Assembly (NCBI GenBank): GCA_020832135.1
Contig: JAFIFG010000127.1
Coordinates: 1-61,232, forward strand
Origin: Clostridiaceae bacterium
GTDB lineage: Bacteria; Bacillota; Clostridia; Peptostreptococcales; Natronincolaceae
DNA length: 61,232 bases
Reading direction: 5' to 3'
A program made the position numbers and the translations under genes. Positions 23,618 through 32,946 of this stretch are shown here, piece after piece (within the stretch, counting starts at the first letter, position 1; each line of letters begins with the position of its first letter). Under the pieces are notes generated by a model. The model was not told where the DNA came from. It ran no database searches and was given only the letters and a program-made list of their open reading frames with translations.

Positions 23618-24760
23618 TTATCCCTCATAAGCCTGTAAATAAATGTTAATCAAATCTTCTTTTGATACTTCCTTAGGATTTCCTGCTGTACAAATATCTT
23701 TTAATGCCATCTTAGACATTGCTTCTAAATCCCTCTTAAAGCTTTCACTGTCTACTCCTGCTGCTTCTATTGTCGCAGGAATATTCATGGCTTGCTTCAT
23801 AATTTTTATAGCCTCTATTAAACTTAATACGCCCTGTTCATCGGTTTCACTAGGCAATCCCATATGTTTTGCTAATTGAGCATACTTGCCTTTTGCTTTA
23901 TTATCTCCACTACTATTGAAGGCAATGATATAAGTCATCAATATGGCATTGCTTCTTCCGTGGGGGATCTTAAAGTAGCTCCCTAAACTATGGGCCATAC
24001 TGTGGTTAATTCCTAAACCAGCATTGTTAAAGGCAATTCCTGCCATACAAGAGGCGTTATGTAGTTTTTCCCTAGCTTCTATATCACTTCCATTTTCATA
24101 GGCCTTTATTAAGTATTGAAAAACTAGTGTAACAGCTTTCTCCACTAAAGCATCAGTAAAGTCAGAGGCATTTTTAGCTACATAGGCCTCTAAGCAATGT
24201 GTTAGAACATCAAGACCTGTGTCCGCTGTAATTGCCGGTGGTATCGTTTTAGTAAAATTAGGATCTAAAATAGCCACATCTGGTACCATTAAATCATCTA
24301 CAATTGGAATTTTCGTCTGTTTTTCTTTATCTGTTATAACAGAATAAGAGGTGACTTCAGATCCCGTTCCACTGGTGGTTGGAATTGCAACGAAAAATGG
24401 TTTAGGTATTTCTTCTGTACCTATAAGGTTTTCTTTCATCTTTATGCAGAAATACATAATCGCCTTAGCGGCATCGATTGCCGAACCACCACCTATAGCA
24501 ATCAATAATTTAGGTTTATTTTTCATAATGTGCTTTAATCCTTTATGGACAATCTCAAAAGAAGGATCAGGTTCTACTTCAGAAAACACTTCATATTCCA
24601 CATCATTATTGCTAAACACCTCTGTAACTTTATCAACCATCTTTAATTTTACCATTGTAGTATCGGTAACAATGCAAGCTCTTTTTCCTTTTAATGTTTC
24701 TAAATATTTAATTGCATCTATCCCATGAATAATCTCTGTCTTTTCTTTGAATCTATTCAA
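23618..24760 (-). CDS. eutG: iron-containing alcohol dehydrogenase, EutG-type
   Basis: Reduces acetaldehyde to ethanol with NADH, recycling NAD used by EutE. The 380-residue group III alcohol dehydrogenase has the NAD-binding GGGSAIDAAKA, the TTSGTGSEVT segment and the metal-binding histidines in GLGINHSMAHSLGSYF and PHGRSNAI. It is the last gene of the eut locus, 46 bases after eutH. Orthologues in other eut loci carry a targeting peptide; here the N terminus (MNRFKEKTEIIHGIDAIKYL) is a plain enzyme start. Confidence 0.88.
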   Translation of the reverse strand: MNRFKEKTEIIHGIDAIKYLETLKGKRACIVTDTTMVKLKMVDKVTEVFSNNDVEYEVFSEVEPDPSFEIVHKGLKHIMKNKPKLLIAIGGGSAIDAAKAIMYFCIKMKENLIGTEEIPKPFFVAIPTTSGTGSEVTSYSVITDKEKQTKIPIVDDLMVPDVAILDPNFTKTIPPAITADTGLDVLTHCLEAYVAKNASDFTDALVEKAVTLVFQYLIKAYENGSDIEAREKLHNASCMAGIAFNNAGLGINHSMAHSLGSYFKIPHGRSNAILMTYIIAFNSSGDNKAKGKYAQLAKHMGLPSETDEQGVLSLIEAIKIMKQAMNIPATIEAAGVDSESFKRDLEAMSKMALKDICTAGNPKEVSKEDLINIYLQAYEG

Positions 24761-24806
24761 AAAATCACCACCTTTTTTAACTTTCCTTAAATCCTACAGA
24801 ATATTT

Positions 24807-25910
24807 TTAGGATTCTTTCGCTATAATTTCTTTTTGATCTGATTTATTAGCAATAAATATAGCTACCATAACAGCAGTAATTCCCCCAGCCATTTTTCCT
24901 ACAACCATTGGGAAAATCATATCCTGATTTACACCTGCAGTAAACCCAAGGTGATCTCCTAAAACAAAGGAAGCACTAACTGCAAAAGCTACATTAATAA
25001 TTTTTCCACGATGGTCCATATCTTTCATTAAACCAAACATCGGAATATTATTAGCTAAAGTAGCTACCATACCTGCTGCAGCAACATCACCCATACCTAG
25101 TAATTTACCTAGCTTCATTAACGGTTTATTGAATACTTTCGTTACAAAGTGAACCATTGGAAAAGCTCCCGCCAACATAATAGCAATTTCTCCTACGATT
25201 TCAATTCCATCTGATACTGGAGCCATTCCCGGTATAACTACAATGCCTGTCAAGGTTTCCACAATGATAGCTGCTAACCCAATTGTAATAACTATTACTA
25301 CCCCTCTCCCAAAAATAGTAAATCCTTTAATCATACTTTCAGGTATTTTCCATAATCCAAAGGAAAGCAGTAAAGATACTAAAATAATTGGTACTAAATT
25401 ACTCAAGATCATGGAAATATCAAATCCTGCAACTAATCCACCAACAAAAGAACCAATTGGAATCGTAATAAGTCCTGCTAAAACTCCAGTCGCCAAATAT
25501 TTGTGGTCTTTTTTTTGTATAATTCCTAATGCTACAGGTATTGTGAAAACAATAGTAGGCCCCATCATAGCTCCTAAAATTAATCCTGCAAATAATCCTG
25601 CCTCTTGACTTTGAGCTAACTGCATAGCTAAGGGATATCCTCCCATATCATTCGCTAATAATGTCGTTGCAAACATAGAAGGGTCTGCACCTAAAAATGT
25701 ATAAACTGGTACAACAACGGGTTCCAAAATCTTTGCCAACACTGGTGCTAAGGACACAACACCGACCATTGCAACCGCTAGAGACCCCATAGCTATAATT
25801 CCTTCATCAAACTTTTCTCCTAATCCGTATTTATTGCCTATAATTTTATCTAAAGCTCCTAGCACCATAAAAGCTACCATAATATACACGATAATATCAT
25901 TGATATTCAT
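24807..25910 (-). CDS. eutH: ethanolamine transporter EutH
   Basis: A 367-residue integral membrane protein with about ten hydrophobic segments and the EutH signatures NKYGLGEKFDEGIIAMG near the N terminus and LANDMGGYPLAMQLA near residue 90. It brings protonated ethanolamine into the cell when outside levels are low or acidic. It is placed after the shell and PduS/PduT genes. No frameshift is visible, and length matches the family (about 370-410). Confidence 0.93.
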   Translation of the reverse strand: MNINDIIVYIMVAFMVLGALDKIIGNKYGLGEKFDEGIIAMGSLAVAMVGVVSLAPVLAKILEPVVVPVYTFLGADPSMFATTLLANDMGGYPLAMQLAQSQEAGLFAGLILGAMMGPTIVFTIPVALGIIQKKDHKYLATGVLAGLITIPIGSFVGGLVAGFDISMILSNLVPIILVSLLLSFGLWKIPESMIKGFTIFGRGVVIVITIGLAAIIVETLTGIVVIPGMAPVSDGIEIVGEIAIMLAGAFPMVHFVTKVFNKPLMKLGKLLGMGDVAAAGMVATLANNIPMFGLMKDMDHRGKIINVAFAVSASFVLGDHLGFTAGVNQDMIFPMVVGKMAGGITAVMVAIFIANKSDQKEIIAKES

Positions 25911-25968
25911 AAATTACACCTCTCTCTTTAGATTTAAAGTAAGTTCTTCCATCAAATTACAAGATTTT

Positions 25969-26517
25969 TTATAGTAATTTTTCAAACAGCTCTTTCCTTG
26001 GAGATGGAATAACGCTTTTTTCCACCAACATACCTCTTTCTTTTCCAATAGCAACTCCAACTTCAACAGCCTCCTGTACAGAGCTAACATCTCCACATAA
26101 TGTAATAAAGGATTTACCTCCTATAGAAAGACCTAAGCGTATTTCAATAAGATTGATAGAGGCTGCCTTAGCAGCTGCATCTGCTGCTACGATAGATGTA
26201 GCAATGTTGAAAAATTCCAATACTCCAATAGCACTGACCTCTGGGACTATATTCAAACCTTGAATTGCTTCAATTAACTGGGGATGTACACTCGGCAGGG
26301 TTAAATGGTCAACTACATAGGCTTTGCCTATCTCTTGTCCAGCTTCTATAGCAGTTTTTACTGCTCCAATATCTCCACATATTAATAATATGTATTTGCC
26401 GGGACATACAGCGTGGGCCTTTAGTAACTGAACATCTGCCACCTTAATTACTGCATCTCCTACTTCAATTCCTTTTGCTATGCTGTTTAATTCTATTAAT
26501 CCTATTGTTCTTATCAT
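25969..26517 (-). CDS. pduT: PduT-like tandem-BMC shell protein with FeS-binding cysteine
   Basis: A 182-residue protein of two fused BMC domains (about 1-90 and 95-182) that forms pseudohexameric trimers in the shell. The pore-loop Cys38 in AVCPGK matches the residue that holds a [4Fe-4S] cluster at the three-fold axis of PduT. Such a cluster can conduct electrons across the shell. Its ATG overlaps the stop of pduS (ATGA), so the two are made together and probably act together. PduT is typical of propanediol compartments and of some clostridial eut loci. Confidence 0.9.
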   Translation of the reverse strand: MIRTIGLIELNSIAKGIEVGDAVIKVADVQLLKAHAVCPGKYILLICGDIGAVKTAIEAGQEIGKAYVVDHLTLPSVHPQLIEAIQGLNIVPEVSAIGVLEFFNIATSIVAADAAAKAASINLIEIRLGLSIGGKSFITLCGDVSSVQEAVEVGVAIGKERGMLVEKSVIPSPRKELFEKLL

Positions 26518-27860
26518 TGCATTCCCACCTTCTCTCCAGCCTCAATCCAAATAGCCTCATTTATTTCTTTTACACAACCTTTTATACTGGAATGAACATT
26601 AGCACCTAAACTTCCTTCACTTATTCTTCCAACTAATTGTCCTTCTTCAACCATATCTCCAACTTTCACCACAGCTGTTGCAGCTTTTCCAATATGCTGT
26701 TTAAGTGGTATCTTTACACTATTTACCTGCATACAATGATACTCCTCTTTAAGCTGATTTGTATATCGAGAAATATCTAATCTAGCTATAAGTCTTTGAG
26801 TAGGTATTTTTCTGTATTCTCTCATTTCATGAACTTCTTTTTCACTATAAGAACTTGTTTGCTTTACTCCTTTTCCTTGAAGGAGTTTTTTTATTTCTCC
26901 ATTTATCGTTTTAGGTGAAAGTCCCATTGGGCAAGCAAAAATCTCACACACACCGCATTCACAACATAAAAGTGCCTCTTTTAACACTTGTTTTTCCTCA
27001 CTATCTATAGCCAACGATCTCATAATTCTATGTGGTCTCAGAGGGTGTCCAATTAAGTTTCTTGGGCATAAATCTGTACAAAGAGAACATTGAATACAAG
27101 CAGAGCGTCCTCTATTAATCATTTGTACTAAATCCTGTTGCTGCCCCTTGAAAATAGTATGATAAGAAGGAAGGAGAATTATAGCTCCTGTGGTTTTAAC
27201 TATTACTTCTTCATCTAACTGATCACTTTCTATTACTCTTCCCATCATAGGTCCACCTAAGATAATTTTATAATCCTCTACTACAGCTCCTTTAACCATA
27301 TCAATACATGCTTTGATGGAAGTTCCAATTGGTATTTCAAGTATAGAAGGTTGTTTCACTTCTCCTAATATACTAACAAGTTTATGTGTCACAGGCTTTT
27401 CCACAAATGAGTCCTTTATGTTTATAATTGTTCCTACATTGCACACTACAATGCCTACATCCTTCGGAATCCCACCTGGTGGTACTTGCCTTTTGGTTAG
27501 TTCATATACTAATATCTGTTCATCACCAGCAGGATAAAAATTTTCCACTCCATGTATCTCCACCTTTGCATTAAGGATGGTAATAGCTTGCTTTAGAGCC
27601 TCTATTTCTTTTGTATTTTTTTCCTTTAATCCAATGATTGTTTTTTTCACTTCAAGATGTTCTGCTAAAAGTTCTATTGTTTGAATAATCTCTTTGCTTT
27701 TATGTCGCATTAAAAACTTATCTGTTTCTAGTAATGGTTCACATTCTGCCGCATTTACTAATAAATATTCAGCGGTGCCATTAAATTTTATATGGGTTGG
27801 AAAACCGGCACCACCAGCACCTACAACACCAGCTTTAAATATTTTTTCTAAAATATCCAT
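26514..27860 (-). CDS. pduS: PduS-like flavo-FeS protein (cobalamin reductase/electron conduit)
   Basis: A 448-residue RnfC-related protein. The N-terminal Gly-rich GVVGAGGAGFPTH and the NAAECEPLLETD segment bind FMN and NADH. Two ferredoxin-type cysteine sets follow, CIQCSLCTDLCP (Cys255, 258, 261, 265) and CCECGVCEIFACP (299-310). A C-terminal barrel-sandwich hybrid domain ends the protein. PduS reduces cob(III)/cob(II)alamin in propanediol compartments and may pass electrons through PduT. Here it would keep the EutBC cofactor active. ATG 27860 follows GGGGCGG; the frame also opens 7 codons earlier at a TTG without a ribosome site. Confidence 0.9.
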   Translation of the reverse strand: MDILEKIFKAGVVGAGGAGFPTHIKFNGTAEYLLVNAAECEPLLETDKFLMRHKSKEIIQTIELLAEHLEVKKTIIGLKEKNTKEIEALKQAITILNAKVEIHGVENFYPAGDEQILVYELTKRQVPPGGIPKDVGIVVCNVGTIINIKDSFVEKPVTHKLVSILGEVKQPSILEIPIGTSIKACIDMVKGAVVEDYKIILGGPMMGRVIESDQLDEEVIVKTTGAIILLPSYHTIFKGQQQDLVQMINRGRSACIQCSLCTDLCPRNLIGHPLRPHRIMRSLAIDSEEKQVLKEALLCCECGVCEIFACPMGLSPKTINGEIKKLLQGKGVKQTSSYSEKEVHEMREYRKIPTQRLIARLDISRYTNQLKEEYHCMQVNSVKIPLKQHIGKAATAVVKVGDMVEEGQLVGRISEGSLGANVHSSIKGCVKEINEAIWIEAGEKVGMQ

Positions 27861-27887
27861 TTTACCGCCCCTTGCTTCCAAGTTATT

Positions 27888-28157
27888 TTACGATGTCACT
27901 TCTACTTCATCTATTATTCCTACTATCGTGGCGTCTACAGCTGCTTCCTCTCTTCCCAGAGCCTTTCTTGCAGCATTTCCCTTTACCACTAATACCTGAT
28001 CTCCAATACCTGCCCCCACACTATCTACTGCTACAAAAGTGCTCTCCTTCTCTTTGTTATCCTGGTTTATAGCTTTAATCACCAATAGCTTCAAGCCATT
28101 TAAGGTTTCATCCTTTCTCGTAGCCCACACATTTCCCACTACTTCACCAATAACCAC
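27888..28157 (-). CDS. eutN: EutN/CcmL-type pentameric vertex protein
   Basis: An 89-residue BMC vertex protein that closes the twelve corners of the compartment. It starts MVIGEVVGNVWATRKDETLNG and has the SVGAGIGDQVLVVKGNAARKA segment conserved in the family. It lies between the TIGR02536-like gene and pduS with short gaps. It is the only pentamer gene seen, so one vertex type serves the whole shell. Confidence 0.93.
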   Translation of the reverse strand: MVIGEVVGNVWATRKDETLNGLKLLVIKAINQDNKEKESTFVAVDSVGAGIGDQVLVVKGNAARKALGREEAAVDATIVGIIDEVEVTS

Positions 28158-28175
28158 TTGAATCTTCCTTCCTCA

Positions 28176-28859
28176 TTAAGCTCTGATTATTTGTATTTTT
28201 TTCTTTCGTATATAATCCTTTGCCATAGGAGTGACAATTGCCTTTGTCTTAATATAAACACTGCTGTTCTCTTTACATTCTATTTGCTTTAGTGTATTTT
28301 CAGTAATTAACCTAGCTTCTATATATGTTCCTTCCTTATTCTCTTTCTTGGCAAAAGCTTCTGGAGGTTGTATTTGTCTACGCTGGAATTGAAGCATTTC
28401 TTCTAAACTCCCTACTTTTACACCAAAATCTTGGAGTTTTCCTTGATATGCTTCATATAGTTCATAGAGAGCAGGTTCGCTAGTCTGCTTAAAGGTTTTG
28501 TATTCTATTCCTCCATCTAAAACTAAAACTTCTTTTCCATATAGCTTGCTTCGGATAACAACTTTAGAGCTTTCATCTCCTTCTATACCATTAGCGATGA
28601 AAGCTAAACTAGCCACTGATAATGTAGGTATAATAACATAGTCAACTGATTCTATTTCCTCTGTGCAATATTTATCATTAAAGCAGCATCCAATTTCTTT
28701 CTCTTCTAGCTGATATAGGATGTTTCCCTTATCTATTGATGCTTCAGAGCAAAACACTAATGCTTGTTTAGAATATGAAGATTTTGACTTTACTTGTCTA
28801 TCTTTTAACTGCTTCATTACTTCTTGTGTTATTTTTTCCACCAATGCTTCTATCTCCAT
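28176..28859 (-). CDS. ethanolamine-locus protein of the TIGR02536-like group
   Basis: A 227-residue protein common in clostridial eut loci, function unsettled. Residues 1-20 (MEIEALVEKITQEVMKQLK) form an amphipathic helix like the encapsulation peptides of EutC and PduL, followed by a polar linker. A flavoprotein-like alpha/beta core (LVFCSEASIDKGNILYQLEE, DYVIIPTLSVASLAFIANG) and a short C-terminal domain follow. The core resembles the flavin-decarboxylase fold. ATG 28859 has GGGAGTG upstream; the frame opens 8 codons earlier without a good ribosome site. Likely an interior enzyme or cofactor-handling protein. Confidence 0.65.
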   Translation of the reverse strand: MEIEALVEKITQEVMKQLKDRQVKSKSSYSKQALVFCSEASIDKGNILYQLEEKEIGCCFNDKYCTEEIESVDYVIIPTLSVASLAFIANGIEGDESSKVVIRSKLYGKEVLVLDGGIEYKTFKQTSEPALYELYEAYQGKLQDFGVKVGSLEEMLQFQRRQIQPPEAFAKKENKEGTYIEARLITENTLKQIECKENSSVYIKTKAIVTPMAKDYIRKKKIQIIRA

Positions 28860-28870
28860 AAAATCACTCC

Positions 28871-29692
28871 CTATTTTTTGCAATTCATAGCAATACCTAA
28901 AGGGGTCACTAAAAAAGGATTAAAGGGTTTTTTTGTCGAAATACCTATTTCTTTTTCAACTACATCTTCAAAGCTTTCTAAACAACAAGTTCCCCCTACC
29001 AAATAAACAGCATCTATATCATAATTAGATATATGTTTCTTTATAATAGAGGCCATTTTTTGAATTACTGGTCTTACAATGGTCAACACTTCTTTTTGCC
29101 TTGATGAATCTTTCTTGATCTCTTCCGCCTCTTCAAATTTCACATGATAATTACCAGCTAATACTAAACTAATGTGAGTGCCTCCGGTAGCTTCGTCTAC
29201 TGTATGGATTACTTCGCCATTCTTTATAATAGATAGTCCTGTAGTGCCACCACCAATATCTACTATGGCTCCGTTTTTAACTTTAAGCACATTATTAGCA
29301 GCAGTAGGTTCATCTACAATAGCTACTACCTCTAACCCTACTGCTTCAGCCACATAACAATGAGTTTTACTATCTTTTTCACTAGTGCCGGGGGGAACTG
29401 CAATAGCTGTTTTTGTTAGGGTTCTTCCAATTCGTGCCTCAATTTTTTCCTTAAGTCTACGTACAATTTGTGTAGCACCTATATAATCGACTACTAAACC
29501 ATCCTTTACCACTTGGGCATACTCCATTTCACTTGCAATAGGGTTGTTATTTTTATCTAATAAAACAACTACAACATATGCAGTACCTAAATCGACACCT
29601 ACAAGTAACTCTTCCTTGGGATCAAAGGGAAGGGTTTCATAAAGAGATTTTTCAACCTGATCAATTTTATAATCTACTTCTGTAAAATCCAC
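28871..29692 (-). CDS. eutJ: EutJ, Hsp70/actin-like chaperone of the eut locus
   Basis: A 273-residue protein of the actin-ATPase fold: phosphate-1 loop GVDLGTAYVVVV, an EPTAANNVL connector, phosphate-2 IVDIGGGTTGLSI and adenosine loop VYLVGGTCC. EutJ is thought to assist assembly or reactivation of Eut enzymes. It starts with GTG after GGGAGGGG, 15 bases from the pduL stop. It is distinct from EutA, which lies further upstream in the locus. Confidence 0.9.
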   Translation of the reverse strand: MDFTEVDYKIDQVEKSLYETLPFDPKEELLVGVDLGTAYVVVVLLDKNNNPIASEMEYAQVVKDGLVVDYIGATQIVRRLKEKIEARIGRTLTKTAIAVPPGTSEKDSKTHCYVAEAVGLEVVAIVDEPTAANNVLKVKNGAIVDIGGGTTGLSIIKNGEVIHTVDEATGGTHISLVLAGNYHVKFEEAEEIKKDSSRQKEVLTIVRPVIQKMASIIKKHISNYDIDAVYLVGGTCCLESFEDVVEKEIGISTKKPFNPFLVTPLGIAMNCKK

Positions 29693-29707
29693 TTCTTACC
29701 CCTCCCA

Positions 29708-30346
29708 TTACTTTATGATTTCTCCTACTGTTCCTGGCCGGTAGGCCGTAGCATTACCTTCATCATGATCAATATGCATGCTAAGGCGATATTTGTCACT
29801 AACCCGTACCAAAACATCTTCTAAAATAACTGGCCTTTGACTTTTTACTCTAACCTTTACATATTCTCCATCTTTGACCTGTAGCACTTCTGCATCCTTA
29901 GATGTCATATGAATATGTCTCTTTGCAACAATAACTCCTTCTTCTAAGGTTAATGCTTTTTTACCAGTAGCAATAATAATCCCCTCTGTATTTTCTAACT
30001 TTCCAGATTCTCTAATTGGCGGATTAACACCTAATACTCTTGCATCAGTATAGGATATTTCTACTTGTGTGTTTTTTCTAGCTGGCCCTAAAATCGCAAC
30101 ATTATGAATAACACCTTTAGGTCCTAATAGTGTTACTCGCTTATCGTACTGAACCTGTCCAGGCTGAGACAATTCTTTAAGTACATTTAATTCACTTTGA
30201 TTTCCAAATAAAAATTCTATATGCTCTTCGCTTAAATGAACATGTCTAGCAGAAGTCTCTAGTGGAATCTCTGCTGAATTATTTTGACATCCTTTTATAT
30301 TTCCAATAACTTCATTTACAATTTGTTGAATAAGTTCTTCGTTCAT
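29708..30346 (-). CDS. pduL: PduL-type phosphotransacylase
   Basis: Converts acetyl-CoA and phosphate to acetyl-phosphate, recycling CoA inside the compartment. The 212-residue protein opens with an encapsulation-type helix (MNEELIQQIVNEVIGNI), then two beta-barrel domains with zinc-binding His motifs SARHVHLSEEHI and AKRHIHMTSKDAE plus MHIDHDEGNA. No EutD/Pta gene is present, so PduL replaces it. ATG 30346 gives this helix directly; the GTG at 30361 overlaps the GGAGGTG ribosome site. Confidence 0.92.
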   Translation of the reverse strand: MNEELIQQIVNEVIGNIKGCQNNSAEIPLETSARHVHLSEEHIEFLFGNQSELNVLKELSQPGQVQYDKRVTLLGPKGVIHNVAILGPARKNTQVEISYTDARVLGVNPPIRESGKLENTEGIIIATGKKALTLEEGVIVAKRHIHMTSKDAEVLQVKDGEYVKVRVKSQRPVILEDVLVRVSDKYRLSMHIDHDEGNATAYRPGTVGEIIK

Positions 30347-30364
30347 AGTTAAATTCCACACCTC

Positions 30365-31129
30365 CTATTTGTAGTAGTTACCTTGCCATCGACACATCAT
30401 AATATATATACAACTGCTTAGACGATTTAGTGCTTGAAGAATATCTTTTCTCTCTACTTGTCCATCTTTACTAGCAAAGGCTTTTACGCCCATAAGTTCT
30501 ACCTCTCTAGCAAGACTTCTTAAAGCATTAAGCTTTATTAATACAGGTCCCATAGAATAATCTGGTAAAATGTGCTTTACATTTAGAAACTTTTCTGGAT
30601 GATGAGACATTCTTCTAAGCTGTGTTTCATCTAGTCCTAATATCTCCCATTGATTAAATGGCTCTTCTAATACTTCTGCTCGTAAAATATTTCTTGCAAA
30701 AGTAAGTACTTCTGTTAAATCCTCCAACAGTTTCTTCTCTTTGCAATTATTTAAAAATAGTTGTAGCTCTAATAGCTGTGCCTGAAAGCTATCTAGTTTT
30801 CCTCTTAATTGAATTCTAGTATGATCCTTATTTACTAAAACATTTCCATAAAGCTGGGTCATATGCTCAGGCTTTTCTTCAAAAAATCCACCGTGATAAT
30901 AGCTTTTATATTTCATTACTTGAGTGCTACCTTCTTTTCGCTCTTTTATGTTATTGGTACATGCTTTATCTTGTACTTCAGCAGAATCTTCATATAGTAG
31001 CTCTATTTTTTTCTCCTTTAAATATTCCTGAGCTGATGGGGTTACCAATACCTTTGAATTAATGGAATAGGTTTTTGGAAACTTATTCTTAAACTCCATT
31101 CGAAGTCCTGTTTCTGTCAAAACCTTCAT
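30365..31129 (-). CDS. eutT: EutT-type cob(I)alamin adenosyltransferase
   Basis: Makes adenosylcobalamin for EutBC. The 254-residue protein has the EutT pattern KYKSYYHGGFFEEKPEHMTQLYG and later RIQLRGKLDSFQAQLLELQ, then the helical C-terminal half. The HX11CCxxC metal site of enteric EutT is not visible, as in some Firmicute EutT proteins that work without it. The N-terminal 70 residues (TYSINSKVLVTPSAQEYLKEKK) resemble the C-terminal 'VTP-x-A-x-x-Y-x-K-x-K' segment of the TIGR02536-like protein in the same locus. Confidence 0.85.
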   Translation of the reverse strand: MKVLTETGLRMEFKNKFPKTYSINSKVLVTPSAQEYLKEKKIELLYEDSAEVQDKACTNNIKERKEGSTQVMKYKSYYHGGFFEEKPEHMTQLYGNVLVNKDHTRIQLRGKLDSFQAQLLELQLFLNNCKEKKLLEDLTEVLTFARNILRAEVLEEPFNQWEILGLDETQLRRMSHHPEKFLNVKHILPDYSMGPVLIKLNALRSLAREVELMGVKAFASKDGQVERKDILQALNRLSSCIYIMMCRWQGNYYK

Positions 31130-31152
31130 AGGCTCCCTCCTTTGATTAATTA

Positions 31153-31187
31153 AAACCTCCTAGATCAAACTTCGATCCAGGAGGAAA
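31153..31187 (-). terminator. hairpin between eutM and eutT
   Basis: On the minus strand an 11-base arm starting CCTCCTGGATC pairs with GATCTAGGAGG over a 7-base loop, followed by TTTTAATT. It may stop part of the transcripts after eutM, giving more shell protein than downstream enzymes, or protect the upstream message end. It also hides an AGGAGG. Confidence 0.6.
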
Positions 31188-31193
31188 CTATCT

Positions 31194-31478
31194 TTATTCT
31201 CTTATTTGTGGAAGGATGGTTTCTACTTCACCATGAGGTCTTGGAATAACGTGTACTGACAGTAGTTCCCCAACTCTTTCAGCAGCAGCTGCACCAGCAT
31301 CTGTAGCAGCTTTAACAGCACCGACATCTCCTCTTACCATAACTGTCACTAATCCTCCACCTACTTGCTCTTTACCTAGTAAAGTTACATTTGCAGCCTT
31401 TACCATTGCATCTGCGGCCTCAACTGCACCTACTAATCCTTTTGTTTCAATCATTCCTAACGCATTTGATGTTGCCAT
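31194..31478 (-). CDS. eutM: EutM, major hexameric shell protein
   Basis: A 94-residue single-domain BMC protein that tiles the facets of the compartment. It reads [21 protein letters not shown] at the start (first residues) and [23 protein letters not shown] further on; the [13 protein letters not shown] pore region is typical. It follows eutE by 19 bases with AAAGGAGGAG upstream, a strong ribosome site that fits high abundance. Confidence 0.95.
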   Translation of the reverse strand: MATSNALGMIETKGLVGAVEAADAMVKAANVTLLGKEQVGGGLVTVMVRGDVGAVKAATDAGAAAAERVGELLSVHVIPRPHGEVETILPQIRE

Positions 31479-31497
31479 TTAAAACTCCTCCTTTAAA

Positions 31498-32946
31498 TTA
31501 ATTGATTTTATTTTTTAAATTTTTCATAACTAATTGTGTAATTGTTTCAATGTCTTTTTCACTTAATGTTTCTGTTGATTCTGTTTTCTTATAATTTTCT
31601 ATTCCATAGGCCATTCTTCGAATATTTATTAAATTCATTGGGTCTACATTATCTGATGTAGCGCTGCCCCCAATAGCACCACAACCTAGGGTAAAGGAGG
31701 GTGCAAGATTGGTGCTAAGTCCAATAGCTCCTTGTGTAGATGGTGTATTTACCAAAAATCTAGAAACAGGTTTTTTTAGAGCAAACTCCCTTATAACAGA
31801 CTCATTCTGTGAGTGAATCGCTAAAGTATGTCCTAGTCCACCATTCTCTAGTAGGGAATAACATAACTCACAAGCTTCCTGCCAATCTTCTACAGTATAA
31901 AAAGCTAAAAGTGCAGTAAGTTTTTCCTTAGAAAAGTGAATGCTTTTTCCCACTTCTTTTTCTTCACAAAGTAAAAGTTTGGTTTCCTTTGGAATTTCAA
32001 TTCCTGCCATCTCAGCAATAGCTTCAGCAGACTTTCCTACAATTTTAGGATTCATTCCTCCACTGCTGGTTTCCATAATAGCTTTTACTTTTTGTAGCTT
32101 TTCACCAACTAAGAAGTATCCACCCTGGTGTTTTACTTCCTCCTTTACTTTTTCAGCAATACAGCTTTCCGTTACAATAGCCTGCTCCGATGCACATACT
32201 GTTCCGTGGTCAAAGGTTTTACTTGAAATTATTTTCTCTATTGCTTCTTTTATATTTCCACTTCTTTCAATAAATGCTGGAACGTTTCCAGGCCCAACAC
32301 CTAATGCTGGAGTTCCAGAGCTATATGCTGCCTTCACCATCCCGGAGCCACCAGTTGCTAAAATTAAATCTACGCCTTCGTGTTTCATTAGATGACTAGT
32401 TCCTTCTAGTGTAGGTACTGTCATGCTATGAATAAGACCTTCTGGTGCTCCAGCTTTTACTGCTGCCTTGTTTAAAATATCCACTGTCTTTAAGATGCTT
32501 TTTAATGCAGTTGGATGAGGACTGAAAATAATGGCATTTCCACTTTTCAAGGCAATCAATGTTTTATAAATTACAGTAGACGTGGGATTTGTAGAAGGAA
32601 TTAATGCTGCAATTATTCCTACTGGTGTACCAATTTCTACTATTCCCTTCTCTTGGTCTTCATGAATAATGCCAATGGTTTTCATCTCTTTTATATAGTC
32701 ATAGACACCTTCACTTGCAATTTCATTTTTGATTTTTTTATCTTGCCACTTACCAAATCCAGTTTCTTCAGCAGCAAGCTTTCCTAAGTATTCTGCTTGA
32801 GCATAGGCAGTTTCTTTTATAGCCTCAACAATCTGATCAATTTTTTCTTGCTTAAATTTGCAAAATACTTGCTGTGCTTCATTAGCAGTTGCTACTATAT
32901 TTCTTACTTCTTGAATAGATAATAAATCTTTATCCTGTATTTCCAA
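31498..32946 (-). CDS. eutE: EutE, CoA-acylating acetaldehyde dehydrogenase
   Basis: Oxidises acetaldehyde to acetyl-CoA with NAD inside the shell. The 482-residue enzyme has the nucleophile Cys in [14 protein letters not shown] and the NAD-binding [10 protein letters not shown] segment. Its last 25 residues, [21 protein letters not shown], form an amphipathic helix after a linker. They closely resemble the encapsulation peptides at the N termini of EutC and PduL, so the tag is here at the C terminus. It abuts the stop-start region of the preceding BMC gene. Confidence 0.94.
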   Translation of the reverse strand: MEIQDKDLLSIQEVRNIVATANEAQQVFCKFKQEKIDQIVEAIKETAYAQAEYLGKLAAEETGFGKWQDKKIKNEIASEGVYDYIKEMKTIGIIHEDQEKGIVEIGTPVGIIAALIPSTNPTSTVIYKTLIALKSGNAIIFSPHPTALKSILKTVDILNKAAVKAGAPEGLIHSMTVPTLEGTSHLMKHEGVDLILATGGSGMVKAAYSSGTPALGVGPGNVPAFIERSGNIKEAIEKIISSKTFDHGTVCASEQAIVTESCIAEKVKEEVKHQGGYFLVGEKLQKVKAIMETSSGGMNPKIVGKSAEAIAEMAGIEIPKETKLLLCEEKEVGKSIHFSKEKLTALLAFYTVEDWQEACELCYSLLENGGLGHTLAIHSQNESVIREFALKKPVSRFLVNTPSTQGAIGLSTNLAPSFTLGCGAIGGSATSDNVDPMNLINIRRMAYGIENYKKTESTETLSEKDIETITQLVMKNLKNKIN

